64,000 nucleotides of DNA from Lentzea sp. NBRC 102530 (GCF_030269365.1 NZ_BSTF01000009.1:62001-126000), one strand, 5' to 3'. Positions 32,442 to 41,240 are shown, counted from the first letter of the stretch. Notes: generated by a model from the letters alone, not told the origin. Numbers and translations are program-made.

Positions 32442-34280
32442 TTAGAGCGACAGGGTCCAGGTGTCGATGGTGCCGACGTCGGCCGTGGCCGCGTCACGGA
32501 CCCGGAGGGTCCAGGTGCCGTTGCGGGTCTCCGACGACAGGTTGACCGTGTAGGTCTGGTCGATGTTGTCGGCGCTGCCGCCCGAGCGGTTGTGCAGGTT
32601 GTAGGCGGAACCGTCCGGCGCCACCAGGTCCACCACGAGGTCGCCCTTGTAGGTGTGCTTGATGTGCACCTCGACCGTGCTGCTCGCCGACGCGGTGCCG
32701 GTGCAGCCGCTGAACACCACCGTGGACGTCACGGTCGCGTTGTCGCGGATCGCGACGTCGGTGCCGTTGGTCTGCGGGGCGCAGGTCGAGGAGCCGACCG
32801 TCCACGTGAACGACGTGCTGCCCGAACCACCGGCGGACGCGGTGGCGGTGGCCGTCACGGTGTACGTGCCCGCGACGGTCGCCGTGCCGGAGATGACGCC
32901 GGTCGAGGAGTTGATCGCCAGGCCGGTCGGCAGACCGGTAGCCGACCACGTGTACGGCGCGGTGCCGCCGGACGCCGACAGCGTCAGGTTCGCCGTGCCG
33001 TTCAGGGCCGTCGTCTGGTTGCCCGGGTTGGTGACCGAGACACCCGGAACGCCGCCGGCGTTGGTGCGCAGCAACAGGTTCGCCGAGTTGGCACCGGGGT
33101 TGGTGACCTTGTTCGGGGTGGCCTGGGCGAGGATCGCCGCGTGCACCTCGGCCGGGGTCTTCGCCGGGTTCGCGGCGAGGTACAGCGCCGCCGCGCCCGC
33201 GACGTGCGGGGACGCCATGGACGTGCCGCTCATCGTGGCCGTGCCGGTGTTGTTGCTGTACGACGCGGAGACGATGTTCTCACCGGGTGCGAACAGGTCG
33301 CTGCAGGTGCCGTAGGACGAGAACGACGCGCGGGCGTCGGTGCGGCCCGTCGCCATGACGTTGATCGTCTCGGTGACGCGCTGCGGCGAGTACTTGCAGC
33401 TGTCGTCGTTGAAGTTGCCCGCCGCGACGACGTACGTGACGCCGGTGCGGATCGACGCGCGGACGGCGTCGTCGAGCACGCGGCTCGGCTCGTTCGCGGT
33501 GCCGGTGTAGAGGCTCATGTTCGCGACGGCCGGCAGGACGGCGTTCGCGGTGACCCAGTCGACGCCCGCCGCCTCGGTGGCGACGGAGCCGCCGCCCTGG
33601 CAGTTGAGCACGCGGACGGCCTTGAGCTTGATCTTCTTCGCCACGCCGTACGACGAGCCGCCGATGGTGCCGGCGACGTGCGTGCCGTGGCCCTGGCAGT
33701 CCTTGCCCTGCTGGCCGTCGTTGAACGCGTCGAACCCGAACGTCGCGCGGTTGAGGAGGGGGTTGGTCGGGGAGGGGTCGAAGTCGTTGTGCAAGTAGTT
33801 GATGCCGGTGTCGATCACGTACGCCGTCACGTTCGCGGCGTCCGGGCCGTAGCTGTACTTCTGGTCGAGCGGCAGGTCCGCCTGGTCGACGCGGTCGAGA
33901 CCCCACGACGGCGGGTTGAGCTGCTCACCCAGGACCTGCACGGTCCGGTCCTGCTCCACGTAGGCCACGGCCGGGTCGGCGGCGAGGCGCTTGGCCTGCT
34001 GCTTCGACAACGTGGCCGAGAAGCCCTTGAACGCGGCCTTGTACGTGAAGCCGAGCTTCGCGCCGTACTTGGTCGCGAGGTCACCGGCACGACCGGCGAC
34101 CTGGGACTGGGTCAGGTCGTTCTTCAGCACCACGATGTAGTTGTCGGGAACCGCGTTGGGCGCGCTCTCGGCAACGATCGGGCCCTCGGGCTGTGCGGCC
34201 ACAGCCTGGGGAAGCGCGAGCACGGTGCTGGCGACGGCGACCGCCGCCACCCCGAGCGTGCGCAGGGTGCGTTGTCTCAT
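32442..34280 (-). CDS. Secreted subtilisin-like protease with P domain
   Basis: 612 residues: signal peptide (to about AVAAQ, 30), inhibitor I9 propeptide (DNYIVVLKNDL to AYVEQD), S8 catalytic domain with Asp157 (VIDTGIN), His198 (GHGTHVAG) and Ser354 (GTSMASPHVAG), a putative Ig fold (~415-495) and a proprotein-convertase P domain at the end (VEVHIKHTYKGDLVVDL, GTWTLRVRD). It is an extracellular endoprotease. ATG 34280 follows AGGAG; GTG 34283 is just upstream. Transcribed after sigB but separated by a long hairpin. Confidence 0.94.
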   Translation of the reverse strand: MRQRTLRTLGVAAVAVASTVLALPQAVAAQPEGPIVAESAPNAVPDNYIVVLKNDLTQSQVAGRAGDLATKYGAKLGFTYKAAFKGFSATLSKQQAKRLAADPAVAYVEQDRTVQVLGEQLNPPSWGLDRVDQADLPLDQKYSYGPDAANVTAYVIDTGINYLHNDFDPSPTNPLLNRATFGFDAFNDGQQGKDCQGHGTHVAGTIGGSSYGVAKKIKLKAVRVLNCQGGGSVATEAAGVDWVTANAVLPAVANMSLYTGTANEPSRVLDDAVRASIRTGVTYVVAAGNFNDDSCKYSPQRVTETINVMATGRTDARASFSSYGTCSDLFAPGENIVSASYSNNTGTATMSGTSMASPHVAGAAALYLAANPAKTPAEVHAAILAQATPNKVTNPGANSANLLLRTNAGGVPGVSVTNPGNQTTALNGTANLTLSASGGTAPYTWSATGLPTGLAINSSTGVISGTATVAGTYTVTATATASAGGSGSTSFTWTVGSSTCAPQTNGTDVAIRDNATVTSTVVFSGCTGTASASSTVEVHIKHTYKGDLVVDLVAPDGSAYNLHNRSGGSADNIDQTYTVNLSSETRNGTWTLRVRDAATADVGTIDTWTLSL

Positions 34281-34301
34281 CACTGCTCCTCTATCGCAGG
34301 G

Positions 34302-34362
34302 AACCGCGTGCGACCGCGGGCCGGCCCTCGACGGCCCTACTGCGTTGCGGTCACACGCGGTT
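34302..34362 (-). terminator. Long hairpin between sigma factor and protease genes
   Basis: AACCGCGTGCGACCGC (34302-34317) pairs with GCGGTCACACGCGGTT (34347-34362), 15 of 16 positions, around a 29-nt loop that has its own GGCCG/CGGCC pairing. It probably ends the sigma factor transcript; it could also lie in the leader of the protease mRNA. Confidence 0.55.
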
Positions 34363-34444
34363 GCGAAACAGCGTTAGTCCGTTATCGGACGTGATGAGTC
34401 TTTAGTTGCGACAAGGAGCAGGACAAGCGACTTTCGTACGGTTG

Positions 34445-35386
34445 TCAGCCGGCGAGCGCGAAAAGATCGTCCCGGTCGCCCGACTGCTTGAGCTGGGCGA
34501 GGGACTGCTTCTCGAGCTGGCGGATCCGCTCGCGGGTGAGACCGAGCTCCTCCGCGACCTCCTGCAGGGTGCGGGCACGCCCGTCCTCCAGGCCGTAGCG
34601 CAGGCGCATGATGCGGCCCTGCCGTTCGGGCAGGACGTCCAACAGGGACCTGACGCCCTCGGTGAACTCCTGCTGCTCCAGCAGATCGGGCGCCGACACG
34701 CCGTCGGTGTCCTGGATCAGGTCGCCCAGGACCGAGTCGCCCTCGTCGCCGACCGGCGTCTCCAGCGAGACGCACGTGCGGGCGGCGTCGCGCAGGTCCT
34801 GCACGCGCTGCGGCGAACACTTGGCCTCGGCGGCGATCTCCTCGACCGTCGCGTCACGCCCGAGAGCCGCCGACAACTTCTGCCCGATCTTCTTCAGCTT
34901 GTTGACCTCTTCGACCACGTGCACCGGCAGGCGGACCGTCCGGGTCTGCTCGGCCAGGCCGCGTTCGATCGCCTGGCGGATCCACCACATGGCGTAGGTC
35001 GAGAACTTGTAGCCCTTGGCGTAGTCGAACTTCTCGACCGCGCGGATCAGGCCGAGGTTCCCCTCCTGCACCACGTCGCCGAACGGCAGGCCGCGGAACG
35101 AGTGCTTCTTCGCGACCGACACGACCAGGCGCAGGTTCGCGCGGATCATGTGGTCCTTGGCGCGCTCGCCCTCGGCGACGATCCGGCGCAGCAGGCGCGG
35201 CTCGCGCGTGCCGATCTCACCGGTCTGCAGGAGGTGTGCCGCGTAGACACCCACCTCGATGCGGCGCGACAGGTCGACCTCTTCCGCGGCGGTGAGCAGC
35301 GGGGTGCGGCCCACGTCGCGCAGGTACTGGCCGACCGAGTCCCCGTCCTGCTGTCCGGACGCGCGGTTCTTCAGATCTGCGGGCAT
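34445..35386 (-). CDS. Group 2 sigma factor, SigB/HrdB-like
   Basis: 313 residues: region 1.2 (VGQYLRDVGRTPLLTAAEEV), region 2 (ANLRLVVSVAKKH, GLIRAVEKFDYAKGYKFSTY, WWIRQAIER), region 3 and region 4 (LPERQGRIMRLRYGLEDG, HTH LGLTRERIRQLEKQSL). It lacks the acidic region 1.1 of the main housekeeping factor. Close relatives in actinomycetes direct stress or stationary-phase genes. ATG 35386 has AAGGGGG upstream. A complex inverted repeat lies in the 5' gap. Confidence 0.92.
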   Translation of the reverse strand: MPADLKNRASGQQDGDSVGQYLRDVGRTPLLTAAEEVDLSRRIEVGVYAAHLLQTGEIGTREPRLLRRIVAEGERAKDHMIRANLRLVVSVAKKHSFRGLPFGDVVQEGNLGLIRAVEKFDYAKGYKFSTYAMWWIRQAIERGLAEQTRTVRLPVHVVEEVNKLKKIGQKLSAALGRDATVEEIAAEAKCSPQRVQDLRDAARTCVSLETPVGDEGDSVLGDLIQDTDGVSAPDLLEQQEFTEGVRSLLDVLPERQGRIMRLRYGLEDGRARTLQEVAEELGLTRERIRQLEKQSLAQLKQSGDRDDLFALAG

Positions 35387-35426
35387 GACAAATCCCCCTT
35401 GTCCGTTGGCAGGAGTGACAGCCGGC

Positions 35427-35526
35427 GCGAGTTCGCGCCGATCATCCGGTTGCCCCTTCGGGGCAACCGCCGCAGGCGGTTCGGCGCGAAGCGGGAGCCG
35501 GATGATCGGCTCCCAGGAGAACTCGC
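35427..35526. repeat. Nested inverted repeats upstream of the sigma factor gene
   Basis: Concentric arms: GCGAGTTC / GAACTCGC (35427-35434, 35519-35526), CGATCATCCGG / CCGGATGATCG (35439-35449, 35498-35508) and an inner hairpin GGTTGCCCC-TTC-GGGGCAACC (35448-35468). They occupy the 203-bp gap between the sigma factor start and the stop of the HlyC-type gene; no gene is seen in this gap. A transcript from either strand would fold strongly. Confidence 0.65.
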
Positions 35527-35589
35527 CGCCGCCTGCGGAGCAGCGGCCCTATACACCGCTGCACTGGTGTAACGGTTCAGAGGTCCACT

Positions 35590-36885
35590 TCATTCCGCGG
35601 TTTCGGCTGTGACATCAGCCTCACCCGTCCGCGTTCGCTTGAGCCTCACCAACGTGATGGCGTGGTGTTCGACCGCGCGGACCTCGATCTTCCAGTCCGA
35701 GACCTCCACGACGTCACCGGGTTCTTCCGGGATGCGGCCGAGGATCAGCAGCACCAGCCCGGCGATCGTGGCGTACTGGCCTTGAGGGGCGTCCCTGAGC
35801 TCGACGCCGACGTCGACCAGGTCGTGGACCGGGAACGTGCCGGGCAGCTCGATCGAGCCGTCGGCTTCGGCCTTGACCGCGACGACGTCGGAGTCGGTCT
35901 CGTCGTAGATCTCACCGACGATCTCCTCCAGCAGGTCCTCGAGCGTCACGATGCCGTCCACCGCACCGTGTTCGTCCACCACCAGCGCAAGCTGCTCGTG
36001 CTCGGCCTTCATGCGCCGCAACGCGTCCGTGACGCGCACCGAGTCCGGCAGCACCATCGGCGGGCGGGCCACCTCGGTGAGCACCGCGTCGTCGTCGAGC
36101 AGGTCACGCAGGTGCACCACGCCCAGCACGTCGTCCAGGTGACCGTCCCTGGTCACCGGCGCCCGTGAATGTCCGGACTTCGCAAGGACTTCCCGCGCGG
36201 CGGCGGTGCCCAAACCTGCTTCGATGATCGTCACCTGCCTGCGCGGCACGAGGACCTCGCGCAGCCGGCGTTCGTGGATCTCCAGCGCGCCGGTCATGAT
36301 CGTGCGTTGTTCCTGGTTCAGATGTTGTTGCACCTCAACGAGATCACGCAGTTCCTCCGGTGACATCTGCTCGTCGTCGGCGTTCGGGTCGCCGCCGAAC
36401 ACGCGCACCACGACGTCGGTCGACTTCGAGAGGAGCCACACGGCTGGGCGGGAGATCGTCGAGAGGAAGTCGAGCGTGCTGGCGACGATCTTGGCCCACC
36501 GCACCGCGTACTGCATCGCGAGGCGTTTGGGCGCGAGTTCGCCGAAGACGAGCGTCACGAACGTCAGGACCACCGTCACGAGGGCGATCGCGACGCCGTT
36601 CGCGGCGCCTCCGAGGAAGCTCAGCAGGGGCACGATCGGGGCCGCGAGCGACACCGCCGCGGTCGCCGACGCGAGGAACCCGGACAGCGTGATGCCGATC
36701 TGGATCGTCGCGAAGTACCTGTTCGGATCACGGGCGAGCCGGACCAGCCTGCGGTGTCCTTCGCGTTCCAGCGACCTGAGCTGACCTTCGCGCAGGGACA
36801 CGAACGCCATCTCGCTGCCGGCGAACGCCGCGTTGAGCAACACCAGTACCGCGACCAAGGCGAGGTTGAAGCCATAACCATCCAC
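35590..36885 (-). CDS. CorC/HlyC-type membrane protein (DUF21-CBS)
   Basis: 431 residues: DUF21 membrane domain with four helices (ALVAVLVLLNAAFAGSEMAF onward), two CBS domains (EVLVPRRQVTIIEA... and VVDEHGAVDGIVTLEDLLEE) and a C-terminal CorC_HlyC domain. The family, once called hemolysins, is now tied to magnesium or other ion export. GTG 36885 start. Nothing nearby indicates the ion. Confidence 0.93.
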   Translation of the reverse strand: MDGYGFNLALVAVLVLLNAAFAGSEMAFVSLREGQLRSLEREGHRRLVRLARDPNRYFATIQIGITLSGFLASATAAVSLAAPIVPLLSFLGGAANGVAIALVTVVLTFVTLVFGELAPKRLAMQYAVRWAKIVASTLDFLSTISRPAVWLLSKSTDVVVRVFGGDPNADDEQMSPEELRDLVEVQQHLNQEQRTIMTGALEIHERRLREVLVPRRQVTIIEAGLGTAAAREVLAKSGHSRAPVTRDGHLDDVLGVVHLRDLLDDDAVLTEVARPPMVLPDSVRVTDALRRMKAEHEQLALVVDEHGAVDGIVTLEDLLEEIVGEIYDETDSDVVAVKAEADGSIELPGTFPVHDLVDVGVELRDAPQGQYATIAGLVLLILGRIPEEPGDVVEVSDWKIEVRAVEHHAITLVRLKRTRTGEADVTAETAE

Positions 36886-36977
36886 GCGTTTGGGTTAGCA
36901 CGCACGGTGGTATTTCGCACCCTGACGGCCATCTTGAGCAGCCAGGAAGGCCAGGGCCCGAACGAGGTGGGATGGAG

Positions 36978-37382
36978 ATGGACACCCCCGAAGTGCTGAG
37001 CACTTCAGCGAGGACCGTGCACACCCTGCCGGAGGACGAGCCCGATCTCGCCGCGATGCGCGTGTGGATCGGGACCCTGCTGAGGGATCTGTCGGAGGAC
37101 GTTCGGCTTGACGTCCTCCTCGTGTGCACCGAACTCGCCAGCAACGCGTACGAACACGCGGAGGGACCGCGTGCCGTGCGAGTGCAGCGACACACCGATT
37201 TCGTCCGGGTGGAGGTCGACGACCACACACCGGCCGACCTGCCGCAGTTGGGGAAGTCACGGCTCGGTGACTCCCGCGGACGTGGCCTGACGCTGATCGC
37301 CAAGCTCTCCCGGTGCTGGGGCACCCGCGAGTTCACCGGCGGGAAGACGATCTGGGCCGAGATCGACGCACAGCCCGTCTGA
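36978..37382 (+). CDS. RsbW-like HATPase, anti-sigma type
   Basis: 134 residues forming a lone GHKL ATPase domain: ELASNAYEHAEGP (N box), VEVDDHTPADLP (G1-like) and SRGRGLTLIAKLSRCWG (G2 box). Actinomycetes hold many such RsbW-like kinases that may bind sigma factors or anti-anti-sigma proteins. ATG 36978 has AGGTGG 7 nt upstream; ATG 36972 is in frame. The SigB-type gene 1.6 kb away is a possible partner, by position only. Confidence 0.85.
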   Translation: MDTPEVLSTSARTVHTLPEDEPDLAAMRVWIGTLLRDLSEDVRLDVLLVCTELASNAYEHAEGPRAVRVQRHTDFVRVEVDDHTPADLPQLGKSRLGDSRGRGLTLIAKLSRCWGTREFTGGKTIWAEIDAQPV

Positions 37383-37452
37383 GCGTTTCGCCCAGACAAC
37401 TCATGACACCGCGCGGATGGGTGTTGCACCGGGGTCGTCCGACTCTCGATGC

Positions 37453-38196
37453 ATGACAACTTCCGTGATGCCGGCGCTGCGGTCGCCGGTCGTGCGCCAC
37501 GGCGCCGAGATGCTCGTGGCGATGCTCGTGGGGATGGCCCTGCTCGGGCCCCTGTGGACGCCGGAGGGCGTCGAACTGGCAGCCCTGTGGATGGCGACGT
37601 CGATGTCCGTGCCGATGGCGTTGTGGATGCGCTACCGCGGGCACGGCCGGATCGTCGAGATGTGCGCCGCGATGGTCGTGCCGTACGTCGTGCTGCTGGT
37701 GCCGTACTGGGCCGGCCTCGTCTCGGCCGATGTCGTGGAGCTGGGCGGACACGTGCTGATGCTGCCCACGATGGCGTTCGTGCTGGTCAGGTACCCGCAC
37801 GCGCACACCGAGCCGAGCACGAACCCGGTGCTGCGGTTCCTCGGCGACCGGTGGCCGTCGGTGCTCGCGCTGGCGGTCACGATCGACTTCTGGGCCGCGC
37901 CCGTGGTGCCCCCGGTGTGGACGCTGCTGCTGTGCCAGGTGGCCTACCTGTTCTGGGCGCGGAGGGCACCTGCGGTCCAGCTCGTGGTGTTCGGGCTCTA
38001 CGTGCTGCTGGGCGCGGCGGTGCTGGTGGTGTCGCCGTACTTCGGCGTGCTGCTGATCGCGCTCGGATGGGCCGCACACGCGGTGTGGGATCTGGTGCAC
38101 CACGTGCGCGACGCCGTCGTGCCGCGCTGGTGGGCGGAGGGCTGCGGCGTGTTCGACCTGGTCATCGCGGTCACGATCCTGATGGTGTGGTTCTAG
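37453..38196 (+). CDS. Multi-helix membrane protein of a two-component operon
   Basis: 247 residues, seven to eight helices, short loops. Notable: a Met-rich first half (ATSMSVPMALWM, MCAAMVVPYVV, HVLMLPTMAFVL) and a His pair in HVLM/PHAHTE. No family recognised. The kinase gene follows directly, so this protein may be the sensor partner or the target of that two-component system. ATG 37453 start; no clear Shine-Dalgarno. Confidence 0.75.
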   Translation: MTTSVMPALRSPVVRHGAEMLVAMLVGMALLGPLWTPEGVELAALWMATSMSVPMALWMRYRGHGRIVEMCAAMVVPYVVLLVPYWAGLVSADVVELGGHVLMLPTMAFVLVRYPHAHTEPSTNPVLRFLGDRWPSVLALAVTIDFWAAPVVPPVWTLLLCQVAYLFWARRAPAVQLVVFGLYVLLGAAVLVVSPYFGVLLIALGWAAHAVWDLVHHVRDAVVPRWWAEGCGVFDLVIAVTILMVWF

Positions 38197-38206
38197 GCTG
38201 ATGGCG

Positions 38207-39268
38207 ATGAACGACCTTCCGCACACCGCGCTGCGCGGCGCCCTGCACCTGCTCTGGGTGAGTTCGCTGGTCGTGCCGCTGGTGTCGGTGTTGCGCGAGC
38301 CGTCCGCGCTGCGGTGGCTCGGGGTGCTGGGCCTGCTGGTGGTGGCCGTGGCGTTCGCGGTGACGTTGCGGGGCGGGCCGCTGTGGGCGCTGGTGGCCGC
38401 GGTGGCCCTGTCGATCCCGCTGGTGGCGCCCGTCGGACCGGACGAGCTGTCGACGTGGGCGTGGATCGGTGGCGCGGCGGCGGGCTTCGCCCCGTTGCTG
38501 CTCACCGGTCCGTGGCGGTGGCTCGCGGCCATCGGCGGTGTGGTGCTGTCGGGCCTGGTCGGGTTCTTCGTGACCCGCGACCACACGACGTACCAGATGA
38601 TCGCGGCGTCGGTCGGCGCGACGATCATCGCGATGGCCGGGCTGCCGATGTGGTTCGCCGGGCTCCTCGGCCAGGCGCGGGCGGGACGCGACGCGTTGGC
38701 CGAGCTGGCGGTGAGCGAGGAACGGCTGCGGTTCGCCCGCGATGTCCACGACCTGCTCGGGCACCGGCTGACCGTGATCGCCCTGAAGGCGGAGCTGGCC
38801 GGGCGGCTGGCCCCTTCGGACCCCGAACGCTCCTCCGCGGAGGCGTTCGAGGCGCAGCGGCTGGCATCGTCGGCGTTGGAAGAGGTGCGTGACGCCGTGC
38901 ACGGCTATCGCGCCGTGGACCTGGCCGACCAGCTCGAGGCCGTGCGGAACGTCCTGCGGGAAGCCGGGATCCGGTGCACGGTCACGTCGGTGGAGGTCGA
39001 GGGCGAACGCGCCACCCAGCTCGCGCTGGCGTTGCGCGAGGCCTGCACCAACGTGCTGCGCCACAGCCACGCGACGTGGTGCATGATCGACGTCGCCGCG
39101 GCCGGTCCGGAGGTGCGGATGACCGTGACGAACGACGGCGCCGAGAAGGACTTCGCCGAGGGCAACGGCATCCGCGGTGTGCGGGACCGGCTCGCGGGCG
39201 TCGGCGGTCAGGTGACGGTGGAGAAGTCGGGGGACGTGTTCACTTTGCAGGCAGTGGTGCCCACGTGA
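38207..39268 (+). CDS. Sensor histidine kinase, NarL-system type
   Basis: 353 residues: about six helices (1-150), HisKA_3 with His in RFARDVHDLLGHRLTVIAL, and HATPase ending GNGIRGVRDRLAGVGG. TAGGCT, which includes the stop codon of the preceding gene, lies 7 nt before ATG 38207, so a second leaderless promoter is likely; ATG 38201 is in frame. The stop overlaps the response regulator start (GTGA). Confidence 0.92.
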   Translation: MNDLPHTALRGALHLLWVSSLVVPLVSVLREPSALRWLGVLGLLVVAVAFAVTLRGGPLWALVAAVALSIPLVAPVGPDELSTWAWIGGAAAGFAPLLLTGPWRWLAAIGGVVLSGLVGFFVTRDHTTYQMIAASVGATIIAMAGLPMWFAGLLGQARAGRDALAELAVSEERLRFARDVHDLLGHRLTVIALKAELAGRLAPSDPERSSAEAFEAQRLASSALEEVRDAVHGYRAVDLADQLEAVRNVLREAGIRCTVTSVEVEGERATQLALALREACTNVLRHSHATWCMIDVAAAGPEVRMTVTNDGAEKDFAEGNGIRGVRDRLAGVGGQVTVEKSGDVFTLQAVVPT

Positions 39269-39870
39269 TCAGAGTGCTGCTGGCCGACGACGAGGAGCTG
39301 ATCCGCGACGCCCTCGCGGCCCTCCTGGACCTCGAACCGGACCTGGAGGTGGTGGCGCGCGCCGGCGACGGCCGCGCCGCCGTGGAGGCGGCCCGCGCCC
39401 ACCGCCCCGACGTGGCCGTGGTGGACCTGCAGATGCCCTCGCTCGACGGCCTGGAGGTCACCGAGGAACTGGCGCGCGTGCTGCCGGCGTGCGCCGTGGT
39501 GATCCTGACCGGCCGCGGCCGCCCGCCCCACCTGCAACAGGCCCTGCACGCGGGTGCCAGGGGCTTCCTGCCCAAGGGCTCGCCGGGCGGCACGCTCGCC
39601 GACGTGATCCGCCGGGTCCACGCCGGTGGCCGCTGGGTGGACCCGGCCCTGGCCGCCGACGCCCTCGCCGCACCGCCGTGCCCGCTGACGCAGCGGGAGC
39701 TGGAGGTGTTGCGGCTCAGCGAGTTCGGCACGCCGGTGGCAGAGATCGCGTCCCGGACGTCGCTGTCGCCGGGGACCGTGCGCAACCACCTGTCGGCGGC
39801 GGTGGCGAAGCTCGGGGTGGCGCACCGGTCGGAGGCGTTCGCGGTGGCGCAGGAGCACGGCTGGCTCTGA
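39265..39870 (+). CDS. NarL/FixJ-type response regulator
   Basis: 201 residues: VLLADDEELIRD, phospho-acceptor in DVAVVDLQMPSLDG, GFLPKGSPGGTL, then a LuxR HTH (LTQRELEVLRLSEFGTP, LSPGTVRNHLSAAVAKLG). It is translationally coupled to the kinase and ends in front of a very stable hairpin. Confidence 0.94.
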   Translation: MIRVLLADDEELIRDALAALLDLEPDLEVVARAGDGRAAVEAARAHRPDVAVVDLQMPSLDGLEVTEELARVLPACAVVILTGRGRPPHLQQALHAGARGFLPKGSPGGTLADVIRRVHAGGRWVDPALAADALAAPPCPLTQRELEVLRLSEFGTPVAEIASRTSLSPGTVRNHLSAAVAKLGVAHRSEAFAVAQEHGWL

Positions 39871-39923
39871 GCAGGTGGCCGGAAATCTCGTCCGCCCGTC
39901 GCGACCCCAGTTCACGTTTTCTG

Positions 39924-39978
39924 CTGCACGCGGGGCGCTTTCGTTCGCTGTGACCGCACGAAAGCGCCCCGCGTGCAG
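39924..39978. terminator. Very stable bidirectional hairpin; repeat copy 3 region
   Basis: A perfect 21-bp stem: left arm 39924-39944 (CTGCACGCGGGGCG...), right arm 39958-39978 (...CGCCCCGCGTGCAG), 13-nt loop, between convergent stops. Its GCACGCGGGG arm matches copy 1 (16757), and CGGACAGGACTTCCG at 40019-40033 matches copy 2, so this gap holds a third member of the dispersed repeat. Confidence 0.8.
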
Positions 39979-40042
39979 TTCGGCAACGCAAGGCGGGCTC
40001 GCGACGGTGGTGCTGCCGCGGACAGGACTTCCGACCTGGTGC

Positions 40043-40684
40043 TCAGTTGTTCGCGGTGAGCACGTCGAAGGCGTGCTTGCGGTGTTCGGCGAAGAGCTTC
40101 AGGGCGCCCTCCACGTTGCCGAGCCGCAACGCCGCCACCAGGTCGCGGTGCTCGTCGCGGATCTGCTGGAGGTACCCGTCGGAGCTGAGCGCCACGCGGG
40201 TGAGCAGGAACAGGTGCACCTGTGACCGGATGGCGTCCCAGGCCTGCGCGAGCCGCGCGTGGTCGGCGGCGGCGTACACGGCGTCGTGGAACGCGATGTC
40301 ACACCGCACCATCTCGTGCGGCGTGTCCGCGCGTTCCATCTTCTCGGCGGCCAGCGCGATCTCGTCCAGCGACGCGTCGACGGCCACGACCCGTTCGACC
40401 GCGAGCACCTCCAGGGCGCCCCGCAGGCTGTCCAGTTCGGCCACGTCCTTCGCCGACAGCACGGCCACCGTCGAGCCCTTGTGCCACTCGGTGCGCACGA
40501 GCCCCTCGCGTTCGAGCTCCTTCAGCGCGTCCCGCACGGGCCCGCGGCTCACTTCGAGCACCTCGGCCAGCTCCACCTCGCGCAGCGCGGTGCCCGGCGG
40601 GTAGGCGCCCTCGAAGATCGCCTCGCGGATCACGTCCGCGACCTCGGTACCCAGACCCCGTCGTCGCGCCGGACCCAATGCCAT
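40043..40684 (-). CDS. GntR-family regulator, FCD (FadR) type
   Basis: 213 residues: N-terminal winged HTH (VELAEVLEVSRGPVRDALKE, then LEREGLVRTEWHKGSTV) and an all-helical FCD ligand domain (residues ~80-205) with metal-binding His in FHDAVYAAADH. Leaderless: TAACAT is 6 nt before the ATG and lies in an inverted repeat shared with the divergent VOC gene, its probable target. The ligand is likely a carboxylic acid, by family. Confidence 0.92.
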   Translation of the reverse strand: MALGPARRRGLGTEVADVIREAIFEGAYPPGTALREVELAEVLEVSRGPVRDALKELEREGLVRTEWHKGSTVAVLSAKDVAELDSLRGALEVLAVERVVAVDASLDEIALAAEKMERADTPHEMVRCDIAFHDAVYAAADHARLAQAWDAIRSQVHLFLLTRVALSSDGYLQQIRDEHRDLVAALRLGNVEGALKLFAEHRKHAFDVLTANN

Positions 40685-40758
40685 GTAGTGATGTTAACAA
40701 GACGACATTCATGCATGCTTGTTTTGGTCACTTGTCGCAATGTTAACATTCCTACATG
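40682..40758. promoter_or_regulatory. Mirror-image divergent promoter with GntR sites
   Basis: CATGTAGTGATGTTAACA (40682-40699) and TGTTAACATTCCTACATG (40741-40758) are inverted copies matching at 16 of 18 positions. Each includes the start ATG, a TAACAT -10 box 6 nt before it and the TGTTAACA dyad. GCATGC palindromes fill the middle. One bound dimer at each arm would cover each -10. Confidence 0.75.
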
Positions 40759-41172
40759 CCTAACGTCCCACGCTTCCACCTCGCCATGCCCGTCGACGAC
40801 CTCGCCGCCGCGCGCGCCTTCTACGGCGGCACGCTGGGCCTCGAACAGGGCCGCAGCTCCGACACGTGGATCGACTGGAACCTGCACGGCCATCAGTTCG
40901 TCACGCACCTGGCGCCGAGGACCGAGCGGGTCAGCAACCCGGTCGACGGTCACGACGTGCCGGTCCCCCACTTCGGCCTCGTGCTCACGGTCGACGCGTT
41001 CCAGGAGCTCGCCGGCAAGCTCCGCGCCGCGGACACGAAGTTCGTCATCGAGCCGTACGTGCGCTTCAAGGGCGAGCCCGGCGAACAGTGGACGATGTTC
41101 CTGCTCGACCCGGCCGGCAACGCCCTGGAGTTCAAGGCGTTCGCGGACGACGCGCAGGTCTTCGCGGTCTGA
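40756..41172 (+). CDS. VOC-family (glyoxalase-like) protein
   Basis: 138 residues. Start FHLAMPVDDLAAARAFYGGTLG and end FLLDPAGNALEFKAF are classic VOC; His8 and the final Glu of ALEFK are in metal-ligand positions, suggesting a metal-dependent lyase or dioxygenase. Divergent from the GntR gene with shared operators, so it is induced by that regulator's ligand. Substrate unknown. Confidence 0.88.
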   Translation: MPNVPRFHLAMPVDDLAAARAFYGGTLGLEQGRSSDTWIDWNLHGHQFVTHLAPRTERVSNPVDGHDVPVPHFGLVLTVDAFQELAGKLRAADTKFVIEPYVRFKGEPGEQWTMFLLDPAGNALEFKAFADDAQVFAV

Positions 41173-41182
41173 AGGACCACCG

Positions 41183-41216
41183 AACGGGCGGCACCTCCAG
41201 CCGGGTGCCGCCCGTT
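41183..41216 (+). terminator. Intrinsic terminator after VOC gene
   Basis: AACGGGCGGCACC and GGTGCCGCCCGTT form a perfect 13-bp stem with an 8-nt loop, followed by TTGCGCTT, 11 nt after the stop. Confidence 0.85.
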
Positions 41217-41240
41217 TGCGCTTAAAGGACAGGCAAAATT

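Noticed and set aside
35545..35600. tRNA-like stretch (GCACTGGTGTAACGG and GGTTCAGAGGTCC)
   Set aside because: No acceptor stem, anticodon arm or proper T-loop can be drawn around it.
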